A stretch of 64,000 nt of DNA. Origin: Bacteroidia bacterium (GTDB lineage: Bacteria; Bacteroidota; Bacteroidia; J057). How positions within the stretch are numbered: the stretch's first letter is position 1; every line of letters starts with the position of its first letter. A program made the position numbers and the translations under genes. The stretch covers positions 2,744,452 to 2,808,451 of the forward strand of contig JAWKNO010000002.1 of the NCBI GenBank assembly GCA_041391665.1. Direction: 5' to 3'. Below are positions 50,884-60,606 of the stretch, piece by piece. The notes under the pieces were generated by a model, which saw only the letters and a program-made list of their open reading frames with translations, ran no database searches and was not told where the DNA came from.

Positions 50884-50891
50884 TATCTTTG
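50884..50891 (+). promoter_or_regulatory. TANNTTTG box upstream of the SDR gene
   Basis: TATCTTTG, exact match to the -7 consensus, 28 bases before the ATG at 50920. No clear TTTG 20 bases upstream; an activator such as the adjacent AraC protein would fit. Confidence 0.4.
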
Positions 50892-50919
50892 CCTATATCA
50901 GACAAAGAAATCACTGACT

Positions 50920-51720
50920 ATGAATTTTAAAGAAAAGTATGGAACCTGGGCACTCATCACCGGTGCCACTTCCGGAATAGGCGAAGAACTCGCCCACCAG
51001 ATTGCCGCGAAGGGATTAAACATCCTCCTCGTTGCCAGAAAGGAAAAAGAATTGCAGGAAAAAGCAGACGCTCTGCGCAGCAAGTACAAGGTTGAAACTG
51101 CTTATATTTCTGCTGATCTCGCATCGCCCGGGGGCGTAGAAGCCGTGGAAACAGGTGCTAAGGGGAAAGACGTAGGATTACTGGTGCTCGCTGCCGGTCT
51201 GGAAGTCAATGGGGCGTTTGAAAAAACCGATATCCGTAAAGAATTGCAGGTAGTGCAACTGAATGTCGTTTCGACCATGGCGCTTACCCACTGGTTTATT
51301 GAACCCATGGTAAAGAAGGGTAGGGGAGGCGTATTGTTGGTTGCGAGTTTGTCGGGCCACATGCCCAATCCCTACTTCGCCAATTATGCCGGTTCTAAGG
51401 CATATATGTTGAATTTTGGCGCATCCCTTTACGGAGAAATGAAACCCAAAGGTGTGGATGTTACGGTTTTATCTCCCGGTTTGACTCAAACCCCGATGTC
51501 AACGAATACGGGTGTTGACTGGACCAAAACGCCCATGTCCGCCATGTTGCCGGGAGAAGTAGCCCAAACCGGACTGGATGCGCTGGGAAAGCAGGTATTG
51601 GCCGTTCCGGGTATCAAAAACAAGTTGATGGCCGGGATGGCAAAACACAGCCCGCTGGGGATGTCAGCCAGAATGAGTGAGGGTATGATTCGCGAGGCGA
51701 TCGCTCCGGAAAAACGCTAA
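50920..51720 (+). CDS. Short-chain dehydrogenase/reductase
   Basis: 266 residues of classical SDR type: TGATSGIGEELAHQIA (NAD(P) glycine motif), LVLAAGLEV (NNAG-like), catalytic Ser in LLVASLSGH, YAGSKAYMLNFG (YxxxK), and PGLTQTPMS. Oxidises or reduces an alcohol/ketone; substrate unknown. It directly follows the AraC regulator and is a likely target of it. From 51721 to 51877 no gene or clear signal is visible. Confidence 0.9.
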   Translation: MNFKEKYGTWALITGATSGIGEELAHQIAAKGLNILLVARKEKELQEKADALRSKYKVETAYISADLASPGGVEAVETGAKGKDVGLLVLAAGLEVNGAFEKTDIRKELQVVQLNVVSTMALTHWFIEPMVKKGRGGVLLVASLSGHMPNPYFANYAGSKAYMLNFGASLYGEMKPKGVDVTVLSPGLTQTPMSTNTGVDWTKTPMSAMLPGEVAQTGLDALGKQVLAVPGIKNKLMAGMAKHSPLGMSARMSEGMIREAIAPEKR

Positions 51721-51877
51721 AAACTTCAACAAAAAATCGCTGGAGGAACAGGTAGCATTATGGGCCGGGGAACCGTTGTGATCTGTGCCTGTATGGCCTT
51801 AAAGATGGTTGAAGCTTAGCGTGACAGAGGTAAATTACAATTAAAAATATCGCTATATTGTACAAAAACCTCAGGCG

Positions 51878-52465
51878 ATGATCTCAGCAATACTTCTGGC
51901 GGCAGGAGCATCCCGTCGTATGGGAAAAGAAAATAAACTCCTTCTTCCCTTCAGGGACAAACCCCTTGTCGCACATATTGCCGATGAAATTATTGCATCA
52001 CAACCGGGAGAGGTGGTGGTAGTTACAGGGCATGAATCTCTGAAAATATCAGATGTACTGTCAGGCAAACCCGTAAAAATTGTATTTAACCCCAACTACC
52101 TAAAGGGAATGACTACCTCTATCCAGGCAGGGGTCGCGGCTGCAAATGAACATTCGTCAGGCTATATGATCTGTCTTAGCGATCAGCCGCTGATATATGA
52201 TACGGAGTACAAGATGATGACGGCCAATTTTTTAAAAGAGAAAATCAACGATATCGGGATCATTCAGGTGCCGGTTTTTGAAGAAAAAAGAGGAAATCCT
52301 GTAATTTTTTCGTCCATTTACCGGGAAGCAATTTTACAGCATCAGCACATGGAAGGTTGCAGGGAAATTATTCTCCAAAACCAGATCCATGTTCGCCAGT
52401 TTGCTGTTGGAAAGCCTCATATACTTAAAGATATTGACACTCCCGAAGATTATGAGCGGCTATGA
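51878..52465 (+). CDS. MocA-like molybdenum cofactor nucleotidyltransferase
   Basis: 195 residues. Nucleotidyltransferase core: ISAILLAAGASRRMGKENKL (GTP/CTP-binding loop), PLVAHIADEI, MICLSDQPLIYD (metal Asp), and RGNPVIFSSIYREAI. MocA-type enzymes attach CMP to molybdopterin for xanthine-dehydrogenase-family enzymes. It overlaps the XdhC gene by four bases (ATGA), the classical pair for cofactor maturation. No molybdenum dehydrogenase is in the window. Confidence 0.87.
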   Translation: MISAILLAAGASRRMGKENKLLLPFRDKPLVAHIADEIIASQPGEVVVVTGHESLKISDVLSGKPVKIVFNPNYLKGMTTSIQAGVAAANEHSSGYMICLSDQPLIYDTEYKMMTANFLKEKINDIGIIQVPVFEEKRGNPVIFSSIYREAILQHQHMEGCREIILQNQIHVRQFAVGKPHILKDIDTPEDYERL

Positions 52466-53493
52466 TTGATATATTTTCAGACATTCATCACTGGGTAAAA
52501 CAAAACAAACCCTTTGCACTGGCGACAGTCATTCACACCTGGGGTTCAGCGCCAAGAATGCGCGGTTCGGCCCTGGCCATTTCCCAAAAACAAGAAATGA
52601 CCGGCTCTATCTCCGGAGGTTGTGTCGAAAGCACTGTGGCACAAAAAGCCCTGGAGGTACTGGCAACCGGCATCCCGCAAAAACTCGAATTTGGCATTAC
52701 CAATGAAAGTGCCTGGGCGGTAGGGCTTACCTGTGGCGGAGAACTTACCGTATTCGTCGAACCATTTCCCGCATTTTCCGGGGATAAATCAGAAGTTTCT
52801 GCCTGGAGCGCATTAAAGGAAGCTGTCGAAAATAATCTTGGCGGCACCCTGCTTACCTGTATTAGCGGTGAAGCCACTTCCCATACATTTGTTCATCCAG
52901 ACGGACAGATTAGTGGAAAACCCATAACCGGCAATTTATCGCTAAAAGCCCTCGAGGCGTGGAAAAACCGGGAAAATCAGATACTAAATGAAGGGGCAAC
53001 TGAATATTTTGCCCTGACCATTCCCCGCAAAAGCCAGTTGATCATCATCGGTGCTGCCCACATCACGGCAGACCTGGTACACCTTGCCAGCCAGTTTGGA
53101 TTTGAGACAACGGTGATTGATCCCAGAGGTTTTTTTGCCGGCAATACACAGTTTGCCACACCGCCAGACCAGATGCTTACCCAGTGGCCGGCAGAGGCGT
53201 TGCAGGATTTTTCGCTTGATGCCTATACCTTTGCAGTCATACTGAGTCACGACCCCAAAATCGATGATCAGGCGCTGGAGCTATTGCTCCGTTCGGAAGT
53301 TGCCTATATCGGCGCTTTGGGCAGCAAACGCAACCACGAAAAACGCAAAAGCCGCTTGCTCGCCGCAGGTTTTACCGAAGAGCAGGTGAACCGCGTACAT
53401 GGCCCTGTGGGATTGGATATTGGCGCAAAGCTTCCCAAAGAAATTGCATTAAGCATTCTGGCAGAGATCATTGCGGTAAAGAATGGGAAATAG
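52462..53493 (+). CDS. xdhC: XdhC/CoxI-family molybdenum cofactor insertion protein
   Basis: 343 residues. N-terminal XdhC/CoxI domain (FALATVIHTWGSAPRMRGSALAI, SGGCVESTVAQKALE, GLTCGGELTVFVEP) and C-terminal Rossmann-like XdhC domain (QLIIIGAAHITADLVHLAS, DPRGFFAG, AYIGALGSKRNHEKRKSRL, HGPVGLDIGAKLPKEIALSI). XdhC binds the cofactor, helps sulphurate it and hands it to the apo-enzyme. Coupled to the MocA-like gene. Confidence 0.9.
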   Translation: MIDIFSDIHHWVKQNKPFALATVIHTWGSAPRMRGSALAISQKQEMTGSISGGCVESTVAQKALEVLATGIPQKLEFGITNESAWAVGLTCGGELTVFVEPFPAFSGDKSEVSAWSALKEAVENNLGGTLLTCISGEATSHTFVHPDGQISGKPITGNLSLKALEAWKNRENQILNEGATEYFALTIPRKSQLIIIGAAHITADLVHLASQFGFETTVIDPRGFFAGNTQFATPPDQMLTQWPAEALQDFSLDAYTFAVILSHDPKIDDQALELLLRSEVAYIGALGSKRNHEKRKSRLLAAGFTEEQVNRVHGPVGLDIGAKLPKEIALSILAEIIAVKNGK

Positions 53494-53529
53494 TTTATAT
53501 TTCTGGCACTAACCACAAATACTGCTATT

Positions 53530-54750
53530 ATGCGCTATATAACCCTTTTACTGATATTCGTATGCCAGATTTCATTTGCCCAAAATGATACAGACTGGAA
53601 AAATCTCTTCAACGGAAAAAACCTCAAAGGCTGGGAAGTCTCCGGCGATATTGAGGCAACCGTAGAAAACGGCGAAATCGTAATGAAAGACCGATCCTCA
53701 AAAAAAGGAGGATGGTTGCTGACCGAAGCCAGCTATGACAATTTTGAAGCTGAAGCTGAGTTTTTTCTTCCTCCGCCCAACAACAGCGGTTTTTTTATCC
53801 GCTACAACAGCCCCCAGGGAGGGCACCCGGCTGTTTCCGGATACGAAATCAACCTCGACAATCAACCCAACCAAATGGCACCCACAGGCACGATTTACGG
53901 CATTGCCCGGGCGATTTGGAATACAAAAATCGACCCGGCAGGATGGAACAAACTCCGCGTAAAAGCCGAAGGCGATTATATCCAGGTATGGATCAACGAT
54001 ATGCAGGTAAGTCAAACCCATGAGCGCCGCAGTTTCAGCGGGAAAATTGGTTTACAGTGCCAGGGGGGGGAACGCGAACATGTCGTACGCTGGAAAAATA
54101 TCCGCGTGCGCACCTTACCCGCGACTACTTATATGGGCCCACAGATCGAAGACTACCTTCGCCGTACGGTCAGGAGCAGTCCGGAATCCATGTTTGACGG
54201 ACATTCCCTCAAAGGCTGGAAAGTAGTCGGTGACGCCCGATGGCTTGTGGTGGATGGGGCAATTATCGGTGATACCGGCCCGACTGCACAAGGGTGGCTG
54301 GCTACAGAAAAAGCGTATGGAAATTTTTATATGAAGTACAAGTTTAAGCTGGACGACGGCCACAACAGCGGAGTATTTATTCGGTGGGATACTACGGCAT
54401 CGGAGATTACACTTCAAAACAGTCTGGAGATCAATATCTATGATCCGGGAGGGTTCATGTGGGGATTTCCTACGGGTTCAATCGTAACACACAGCCGATC
54501 ATTTCCGGGGATTACCGACAGCGACGACTGGAATCTGATGGAAATATTTGCCTTTGGCGACCATATTTGTCTGTATGTAAATGGCGAAAAAACCACGGAG
54601 TTTCATGTTCCGGCAGCCTTCAACCGTCCGGGATTTATTGCGCTTCAGGCAGGACGTCAGGCAGCCAGTCCGGATCAGGGCCCTTCGCAGGTACGGTTTA
54701 AAGATCTTATGATCAAGGATATGACGGGTATTCCGTTTTTGGGATATTGA
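53530..54750 (+). CDS. Secreted double-DUF1080 (3-keto-disaccharide hydrolase-like) protein
   Basis: 406 residues with signal peptide (ITLLLIFVCQISFAQ). Two tandem DUF1080 beta-sandwich domains: LFNGKNLKGWEVSGD and onwards to about 195, and MFDGHSLKGWKVVGDARW to about 400. Each has the characteristic FxxRW/FIRYNSPQGG-type strand and TGSI/TGTIYG segment. Characterised members hydrolyse 3-keto-glycosides in the periplasm, but many are uncharacterised and may bind carbohydrate. The preceding TATATTTC is one base off the TANNTTTG box. Confidence 0.87.
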   Translation: MRYITLLLIFVCQISFAQNDTDWKNLFNGKNLKGWEVSGDIEATVENGEIVMKDRSSKKGGWLLTEASYDNFEAEAEFFLPPPNNSGFFIRYNSPQGGHPAVSGYEINLDNQPNQMAPTGTIYGIARAIWNTKIDPAGWNKLRVKAEGDYIQVWINDMQVSQTHERRSFSGKIGLQCQGGEREHVVRWKNIRVRTLPATTYMGPQIEDYLRRTVRSSPESMFDGHSLKGWKVVGDARWLVVDGAIIGDTGPTAQGWLATEKAYGNFYMKYKFKLDDGHNSGVFIRWDTTASEITLQNSLEINIYDPGGFMWGFPTGSIVTHSRSFPGITDSDDWNLMEIFAFGDHICLYVNGEKTTEFHVPAAFNRPGFIALQAGRQAASPDQGPSQVRFKDLMIKDMTGIPFLGY

Positions 54751-54756
54751 GGGGGA

Positions 54757-55932
54757 CTAAGTAATGGATGAAGTGAAAATTTCATCCAGGTTATCCAATC
54801 CCAGCACACGTACGCCTCCCTCAAGTGAAAAAGGGAGATTGACGGGACTGATGATAAAGTGTTTGGATGTTTTCAAGTCGTCTCGGGTGATAAAAAATCC
54901 CTTACTGAGTTTTGGGGTAGAGGAATATTTTATTTCAATCAGAATCTCAGGTTGATCACCTCGGGTAATAACTATATCTGCTTCCGCCCCACTATGTGTC
55001 CGGTAATAATACATACCAGCCCAATCAGGAATTATTCCGGCAATTTGCTCGACAATATAAGACTCCCAGGAAGCCCCTAACATCGGGTGCCCGCTTAAAT
55101 CAAAAAAATTATTAATCCCCAGCAATTGATGGAGTAAACCCGTATCGCGGATGTAAATTTTAGGAGATTTAACCAAACGTTTTTTGAGATTGGTAAAATA
55201 TGGGGGTAACCTGCGGATAAGATACGCTGATTCGAAAAAATCCAGATACCGTTTTACCGATGTGGCATGTATGCCTAAAGACGACGCCATCTTCTCCATA
55301 TTCAATATACCCCCGGAAGCATGAGCACAAATGCGCCACAGGCGATAACTTAGCTCCGGACTGGCAGGAAGGCCCAGTTGAGGCAGATCACGCTCCAGAT
55401 AGGTCTGGATAAATTGTTGCCGCCAAATTCTGGAAAGATCATCAGAAGGCGCAAGAAAAGATTCTGGAAAACCACCTCTCAACCAGTGCCGGTTTATATC
55501 TTTGTAGCTGGCAAGTTCTTTCCATAAAAAAGGGGTCAGTTCATAGAAAGCTATTCTGCCAGCAAGGGTTTCAGAACTGTCCCGGATTAGCTCAGGAGAC
55601 GCAGACCCCAACAGAATAAATCGCCCTGGTTTCCGGTCTCTGTCGATAATTCCTCTTAATACAGGAAAAAGGTGGGGGGCCTTTTGTACTTCATCCAATA
55701 TAACTGTATAATCTGCATAAGGATCAAGGAATAAAGAAGGTTGATCCAGCTTGACAAGATCAGCAGGATTTTCAAGGTCAAGGTAAATAGATGGTTTAGA
55801 AATAAATGCCTGTAGTTTCTGAGCAAGAGAAGTTTTTCCTACCTGACGGGGCCCTACGAGAGCTATTGCCGGGAAAAATTTTCCCCAGGCTAAAATTGTA
55901 TCTGCAGCAATACGTGGAATATAATCATTCAT
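54757..55932 (-). CDS. AAA-family ATPase with DUF4143
   Basis: 391 residues. Walker A GPRQVGKTSLAQKL, Walker B VILDEVQKAP, arginine-type residue in FILLGSASPELIRDSSETLAGR, helical winged segment (MASSLGIHATSVKRYLDFFE) and the C-terminal DUF4143 domain (YYRTHSGAEADIVI, ILIEIKYSSTPKLSKGF), which resembles a restriction-endonuclease-like fold (D-x-n-ExK). Very common in bacterial accessory genomes; biochemical role not established. Convergent with the DUF1080 gene (6-base gap) and divergent from the DUF1593 gene. Confidence 0.9.
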   Translation of the reverse strand: MNDYIPRIAADTILAWGKFFPAIALVGPRQVGKTSLAQKLQAFISKPSIYLDLENPADLVKLDQPSLFLDPYADYTVILDEVQKAPHLFPVLRGIIDRDRKPGRFILLGSASPELIRDSSETLAGRIAFYELTPFLWKELASYKDINRHWLRGGFPESFLAPSDDLSRIWRQQFIQTYLERDLPQLGLPASPELSYRLWRICAHASGGILNMEKMASSLGIHATSVKRYLDFFESAYLIRRLPPYFTNLKKRLVKSPKIYIRDTGLLHQLLGINNFFDLSGHPMLGASWESYIVEQIAGIIPDWAGMYYYRTHSGAEADIVITRGDQPEILIEIKYSSTPKLSKGFFITRDDLKTSKHFIISPVNLPFSLEGGVRVLGLDNLDEIFTSSIT

Positions 55933-55984
55933 TACCTTGAAAATCTTGCAAAAGATACAGAATTTTCAAGGTAAATACAAAATT

Positions 55985-57373
55985 ATGCATATGAAACCAA
56001 CCGCTTTCTTCCAGATATTTTTTTTTATTTTCTGTTTTTTCGGGATTGTTTCTCAGCCTGAATCAGTTTCTGCCCAGGCAACAAAACCCCGTATCCTCAT
56101 TACCACTGATATCGGCGGTGATCCGGACGATACGCAGTCGCTGATCCGTTACCTGCTTTATGCCAATGAATTTGAGACCGAAGGAATCATCGCCTCCGCA
56201 TCAGGCACAATTGGGGAACTTGACAGCGCCATCGTTCAGCCCCAGCTGATTATGAATCTTATCGATGCTTATGGAAAAGTATATGAGAACCTTCGTCTTC
56301 ACGATCCCTCCTATCCTTTGCCAGCTTCTCTTTCCACTGTCGTGAAGGCTGGAAATCCACACAGGGGCTGGGAAAATGTAGGGGAAGGGCATGATACAGA
56401 TGGCTCCGAATGGATCATACAGGCCGTTGACCGGAAAGACCAACGTCCGTTGAATATCTGCATCTGGGGCGGGCAAACCGACGTGGCACAGGCGCTCTGG
56501 AAAGTGAAAAATACCCGTTCTGCGAATGCTTATAAAAAATTTGCCGCCAAAATCCGCATCTATGACATCAACGATCAGGACCATATCTTTTCGCTGATGC
56601 GTGAGCAATTTCCCGAACTCTTTTATATACTCAGCAAAGCACAGCCCGGAGAAGACAAACGCGAAGGCGGTTACCGGGGCATTTATCTCGGCGGAGACGA
56701 ATCTTATACTTCCAGAGAATGGATTTACGAACATGTCATCACAGACCATGGAGAACTCGGCGCACTTTATCCCGACAAAACCTGGACAGCACCCAATCCT
56801 CATGGAACGATGAAAGAAGGCGATACCCCTTCCTGGTTTTATTTTCTGGACAACGGACTCAACGACCCGGCCCACCCGGAATACGGCGGTTGGGGAGGTC
56901 GGTTTGAGAAAAATGCTGAGGGCTATTATGAATGCACAAAAGACTCTGTAGAATCGGCACCTTCTGCGCGCACAGCCGTATGGCGCTGGCGACCTGATTT
57001 TCAAAAAGACTTTGCGGCTCGTATGGATCGATGTATTTATCCATTTGCCGAAACCAATCATAATCCGGAGGTAATCGTAAATGGTGTCTCAGGAAATGCC
57101 CCCATAATCATTCGTGCCGGCAAAAAAGAAACGATTCTGATCGAGGCATCAGAATCGTTTGATATAGATAAAAACAGCCTTTCGTTTGACTGGTATTTTT
57201 ATCATGATTGTAGTCGCGGTTATGAAACAGCCATACTCCGTGCCAGGGGGAATATTGCCGAGGTTTCCTTACCGTCTTCTGGTACAGACTACGAAATTCA
57301 CCTGATTGTGAAAGTAACGGACAATGGTTCTCCGGCGCTTTCTGCTTACCGGAGAATCATTATTCGACCATAA
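55985..57373 (+). CDS. Secreted DUF1593 nucleoside-hydrolase-like protein
   Basis: 462 residues from the ATG at 55985 (a second ATG at 55991 is equally possible). Signal peptide (FFQIFFFIFCFFGIVSQ). Nucleoside-hydrolase fold start ILITTDIGGDPDDTQSLIRYL, with the metal-binding Asp cluster, IWGGQTDVAQALWKVK and the C-terminal Ig-like beta domain (GKKETILIEASESFDIDKNS). Probably cleaves or binds glycosidic nucleosides or a sugar polymer outside the cytoplasm. Convergent with the GH3 gene by two bases; together they suggest carbohydrate use. Confidence 0.85.
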   Translation: MHMKPTAFFQIFFFIFCFFGIVSQPESVSAQATKPRILITTDIGGDPDDTQSLIRYLLYANEFETEGIIASASGTIGELDSAIVQPQLIMNLIDAYGKVYENLRLHDPSYPLPASLSTVVKAGNPHRGWENVGEGHDTDGSEWIIQAVDRKDQRPLNICIWGGQTDVAQALWKVKNTRSANAYKKFAAKIRIYDINDQDHIFSLMREQFPELFYILSKAQPGEDKREGGYRGIYLGGDESYTSREWIYEHVITDHGELGALYPDKTWTAPNPHGTMKEGDTPSWFYFLDNGLNDPAHPEYGGWGGRFEKNAEGYYECTKDSVESAPSARTAVWRWRPDFQKDFAARMDRCIYPFAETNHNPEVIVNGVSGNAPIIIRAGKKETILIEASESFDIDKNSLSFDWYFYHDCSRGYETAILRARGNIAEVSLPSSGTDYEIHLIVKVTDNGSPALSAYRRIIIRP

Positions 57374-57374
57374 A

Positions 57375-59690
57375 CTACCGCACCAGTTTGAAATTCTGTT
57401 TGGCGGCGATATTGCGTGAGTCGGGGCCGACCATGGCTTCAAAATCACCTTCTTCAGCTGCCCAAAGGCCTTCTCTGGTATAGAAAGCCAGATCGTCGGA
57501 GGTGAGTTCCAGCGTAACTACGCGGCTTTCACCCGGTTTGAGGGTGATTTGCTGAAATTTTTTCAGCTCGGCCACCGGACGTGTGCGGCTGCCTACCAGG
57601 TCGCGGATGTATAGCTGGGCGGTTTCCGTTCCCGTTACTTTTCCTGTATTGGTGAGGGTAAAGGACACTTTCAGCGGCTCATTCATTTTCATCGTTTCAC
57701 TGCTCAGTTTCATACCACTATAAGAAAATGAGGTATAACTAAGTCCGAATCCGAACGGGAAAAGCGCATCATTTTTTTCATCGGAATAGTGAGACCAGAA
57801 TACGTTGCCCGTAGCTGTTGGCCGGCCGGTATTTTTGTGGTTGTAATACAGCGGTACCTGCCCCAAAGAGCGGGGGAAGGACACAGGAAGTTTGCCCGAA
57901 GGATTGTAGTCGCCAAACAGCACATCGGCCAGCGCATTTCCCGCCTGAGAGCCAAGGAACCAGCCTTCGACGAGGCCTTGTACCTGCGGTTCAACTTCTG
58001 TGAGATCCAGCGGGCGGCCATTCATCAGAACCAGAACAACGTTAGGATTGACGGCTCTTACAGCGGCAAGCAGTTCGGTCTGGAGCCCGGGGATATCTAT
58101 TTCTGTGCGGCTGCGGGCTTCGCCAGACTGCCAGCAGTCTTCGCCCAGGGCCATCACTACCACATCTGCGCCTTTGGCGATACGTACGGCTTCACCGAAT
58201 CCCGTTGTATCAGTTTCATTCACATTGACTTCCGTGAGGAAGCTCCGGGTGCCTGTGGATAATTTCACGCCCTGCGCGTAGCGTACTTTCACCTTTTTCC
58301 CTACTGCGGCCTGAATACCCTCAAGCAGAGAAACCGCAGAGTTTTCAACAGAATTGGCGCGCCAGCTTCCGATCGGAATATCCTTATCTGCGGCCAATGG
58401 ACCAATGACAGCAATCGTCCCTGCATCTTTTTTCAGAGGCAGAAGGTTACCCTCGTTTTTCAGCAGTACGACCGAACGGCGGGCTACATCGCGGCTGGTT
58501 TCCTGGTTGGCTTTGGAGAAAAGTTCGTTTTGCTCCCGAACCGGGTCGCAATAGCGATAAGGATCATCAAAAAGGCCCAGCATAAATTTTACACGAAGAA
58601 TTCTTCTCACCGCATCGTCGACCAGAGAAATATCGACAGCACCTTCTTTCACCAGCGTAACGAGATTTGGCACATAACAATAGCCTTCCATATCCATATC
58701 GCAGCCCGCGATGACAGCCTGTCGGGCAGCTTCTTTTTCATCTTCGGCGACACCATGAGTGATCAATTCTGCTACTGAAGCCCAGTCGGAGACGACAAAC
58801 CCCTGGAAGTTCCATTCACCTTTGAGGATTTTCCGTTGGAGGAAAGTACTGGCGGTAGCGGGAATTCCGTTGATTTCGTTGAATGAATTCATGAAGGTAG
58901 CCACCCCCGCATCAGAAGCAGCCTTAAAGGGCGGAAACACCGCATCATACAGCGAAGCGTCTCCCACGGAGACCGTATTGTATTCGCGGCCCCCTTCGAT
59001 AAAACCATAGGCAGCAAAGTGTTTGGCACAAGCAGCAATGGTATTGGGCGCGCTCAGGTCATTTCCCTGAAAACCACGAACTCTGGCAGCAGCGATCAGA
59101 GAACCGAGATAAGGATCTTCACCTGCACTTTCCATCATACGCCCCCAGCGGGCATCGTGGGAAATATCTACCATAGGCGCAAAAGTCCAATGCAGTCCGG
59201 CAGCAGAAGCTTCAGAAGCCGCTACGCGGGAAGATTTTTCGATAGCGTTCATATCCCAGCTGGCAGATTCACCGAGCGGAATCGGAAAAATGGTGCGGAA
59301 TCCATGAACCACATCATAACCAAATATAAGTGGAATGCCGAGGCGGCTGTCCTCTACGGCCAGACGCTGCGCTTCCCGGGTAGCTTTGGTAGAAAGAACG
59401 TTGAGCATAGAGCCCACCTGGCCGGTGCGGATTTGTATATATTTGAGCGAATCGCGGCTGCCTTTGGGCATAGGGCCAGTAACATCCCAACTACTGGTGT
59501 ATTGATTCATTTGTCCGACTTTCTCTTCTAAAGTCATCAAAGCGAGGACAGAATCCACGCGTTTGTCGAGAGAAGACTGGGCGGAAACATGTTGCCATTT
59601 AGCCGCAAATCCACAAAGGAAAAGTATGGCAAAAATCATCCTGAGTTTATTGCTCCGGAGCGGAAGTGATGAGTTGATGGTACGTTGCAT
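57375..59690 (-). CDS. bglX: Beta-glucosidase BglX, glycoside hydrolase family 3
   Basis: 771 residues from the ATG at 59690 (MQRTINSS; an earlier ATG at 59723 is possible). Signal peptide (MIFAILFLCGFAAKWQHVSA). GH3 N-terminal domain (KVGQMNQYTSSWDV, DVVHGFRTIFPIPL, AACAKHFAAYG, and FVVSDWASVAEL with the nucleophile Asp), GH3 C-terminal domain (SVVLLKNEGNLLPLKKDA, LGEDCWQSGEA), and the fibronectin-III-like end (SFTLTNTGKVTGTETAQLYI). Periplasmic hydrolysis of beta-glucosides. Followed (on the minus strand) by two bases and the convergent DUF1593 stop. Confidence 0.93.
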   Translation of the reverse strand: MQRTINSSLPLRSNKLRMIFAILFLCGFAAKWQHVSAQSSLDKRVDSVLALMTLEEKVGQMNQYTSSWDVTGPMPKGSRDSLKYIQIRTGQVGSMLNVLSTKATREAQRLAVEDSRLGIPLIFGYDVVHGFRTIFPIPLGESASWDMNAIEKSSRVAASEASAAGLHWTFAPMVDISHDARWGRMMESAGEDPYLGSLIAAARVRGFQGNDLSAPNTIAACAKHFAAYGFIEGGREYNTVSVGDASLYDAVFPPFKAASDAGVATFMNSFNEINGIPATASTFLQRKILKGEWNFQGFVVSDWASVAELITHGVAEDEKEAARQAVIAGCDMDMEGYCYVPNLVTLVKEGAVDISLVDDAVRRILRVKFMLGLFDDPYRYCDPVREQNELFSKANQETSRDVARRSVVLLKNEGNLLPLKKDAGTIAVIGPLAADKDIPIGSWRANSVENSAVSLLEGIQAAVGKKVKVRYAQGVKLSTGTRSFLTEVNVNETDTTGFGEAVRIAKGADVVVMALGEDCWQSGEARSRTEIDIPGLQTELLAAVRAVNPNVVLVLMNGRPLDLTEVEPQVQGLVEGWFLGSQAGNALADVLFGDYNPSGKLPVSFPRSLGQVPLYYNHKNTGRPTATGNVFWSHYSDEKNDALFPFGFGLSYTSFSYSGMKLSSETMKMNEPLKVSFTLTNTGKVTGTETAQLYIRDLVGSRTRPVAELKKFQQITLKPGESRVVTLELTSDDLAFYTREGLWAAEEGDFEAMVGPDSRNIAAKQNFKLVR

Positions 59691-59723
59691 TTTTCGTTTT
59701 GTGAGTGTACGGTAAAGGTACAA

Positions 59724-60053
59724 GGATCACAGAGGTTGTGCAAGGTGAATATTTTTTATGAAAAATCCCCTTCGTGCAGATTGATCAACCGATTGAGGGG
59801 TATCGTAGGGGCAGAAAATTTGCTGATCCTACTGTCGTCGTATTCAAACCAGATATGTACCAGGAATACCAAATTGAAAATGCCCTCAGGTACAAGGAAT
59901 TCCAAATGACAAAGTAGGGTAATCCTATTCCTTTGTAATCCTAAGGTCGGCGATTGTTCGCGCTACTTTCTGTTTCCAGTCAAAAGCTCTGGCGCTCAGT
60001 AGGAAGTCTGAAGTACTTCACAGGCCCGTATACGCAGGAAGAATCTGTCTGTA
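59724..60053. other. Non-coding stretch upstream of the GH3 gene
   Basis: About 330 bases with no supported gene, terminator or repeat unit. The GH3 promoter should lie at its left end. Confidence 0.4.
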
Positions 60054-60116
60054 TGCCCGCATATACAGGGGGCAAGCCCGCATAAGTAGGGAGTAAGCCC
60101 GTATAAGTAGGGGGCA
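60054..60116. repeat. Tandem 21-base repeat, three units
   Basis: Three units of about 21 bases (60054-60074, 60075-60095, 60096-60116), each close to AGCCCGTATAAGTAGGGGGCA. A partial unit (GGCCCGTATACGCAGG) lies at 60023. There are no spacers, so it is not a CRISPR array. Confidence 0.65.
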
Positions 60117-60141
60117 AACACACAGGTTTGCCCTTACACAG

Positions 60142-60303
60142 GGTTATGAGCGAGGACACGAAAGTCAAAAGAAGCTGGCAGATGCCTGGCGGGTTGATGA
60201 GTCCACGGTGTACTGCTGGGAGCAGGGACGTGAAATTCGATCCCGACGGATCAGGAAAACCCTGGCCACTTTCCTGATTTCTTTGGAGGAGATATCTGGG
60301 TAA
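60142..60303 (+). pseudogene. XRE-type HTH fragment
   Basis: Frame 60142-60303 reads GYERGHESQKKLADAWRVDE, STVYCWEQGREIRSRRIRKT, then LATFLISLEEISG and stop. It matches an XRE HTH motif (SQKELA...VxExTVYxWExGxxxP). The start is lost or it lacks a proper start codon, so it is listed as a remnant; a short functional HTH from an upstream alternative start cannot be excluded. Confidence 0.55.
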
Positions 60304-60304
60304 A

Positions 60305-60561
60305 ATGCAGAAAGAATATCTGAATCCCGAATGGTTTGACAATCAACAGCTCAATGAAAAATTGCAACAGTGGTGGGTGAATACCATTCCATCCGCCCCC
60401 ACAGCTCCATCGGCCACAAAATGCCCGATGGGATCGAACAACATTTAAAACAGCATTTCTGCTTTAGGCCTGTTGCAGCTTTGGGGAAGAGGACACAACC
60501 TCAGACAAAGAATCTGTCGTTTTTTGTGAGAAAAACCCTCTCGTTTTCCAAGTCCGAGTAG
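60305..60561 (+). pseudogene. IS3-family transposase C-terminal remnant
   Basis: Frame one starts MQKEYLNPEWFDNQQLNEKL; near 60373 the frame shifts and continues EYHSIRPHSSIGHKMPDGIE, which is the end of the IS3-type DDE integrase core (xYNxxRPHSSLGxxxP). Only about 80 residues remain and the 5' part is missing. No clear terminal inverted repeats were found. Confidence 0.7.
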
Positions 60562-60606
60562 ATGCATGAGTTACTTTTGAAAATGTTCGCTCATGGCTAC
60601 AACTTA

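Noticed and set aside
60023..60120. Possible CRISPR-like array of short repeats
   Set aside because: Units are contiguous with no spacers, only three copies, and no cas genes are present.
59980..60342. Minus-strand open frame with PPTYTGLLPTYAGL repeats
   Set aside because: It is produced by the 21-base tandem repeat and runs antisense through the HTH and IS3 remnants, which have better protein similarity.
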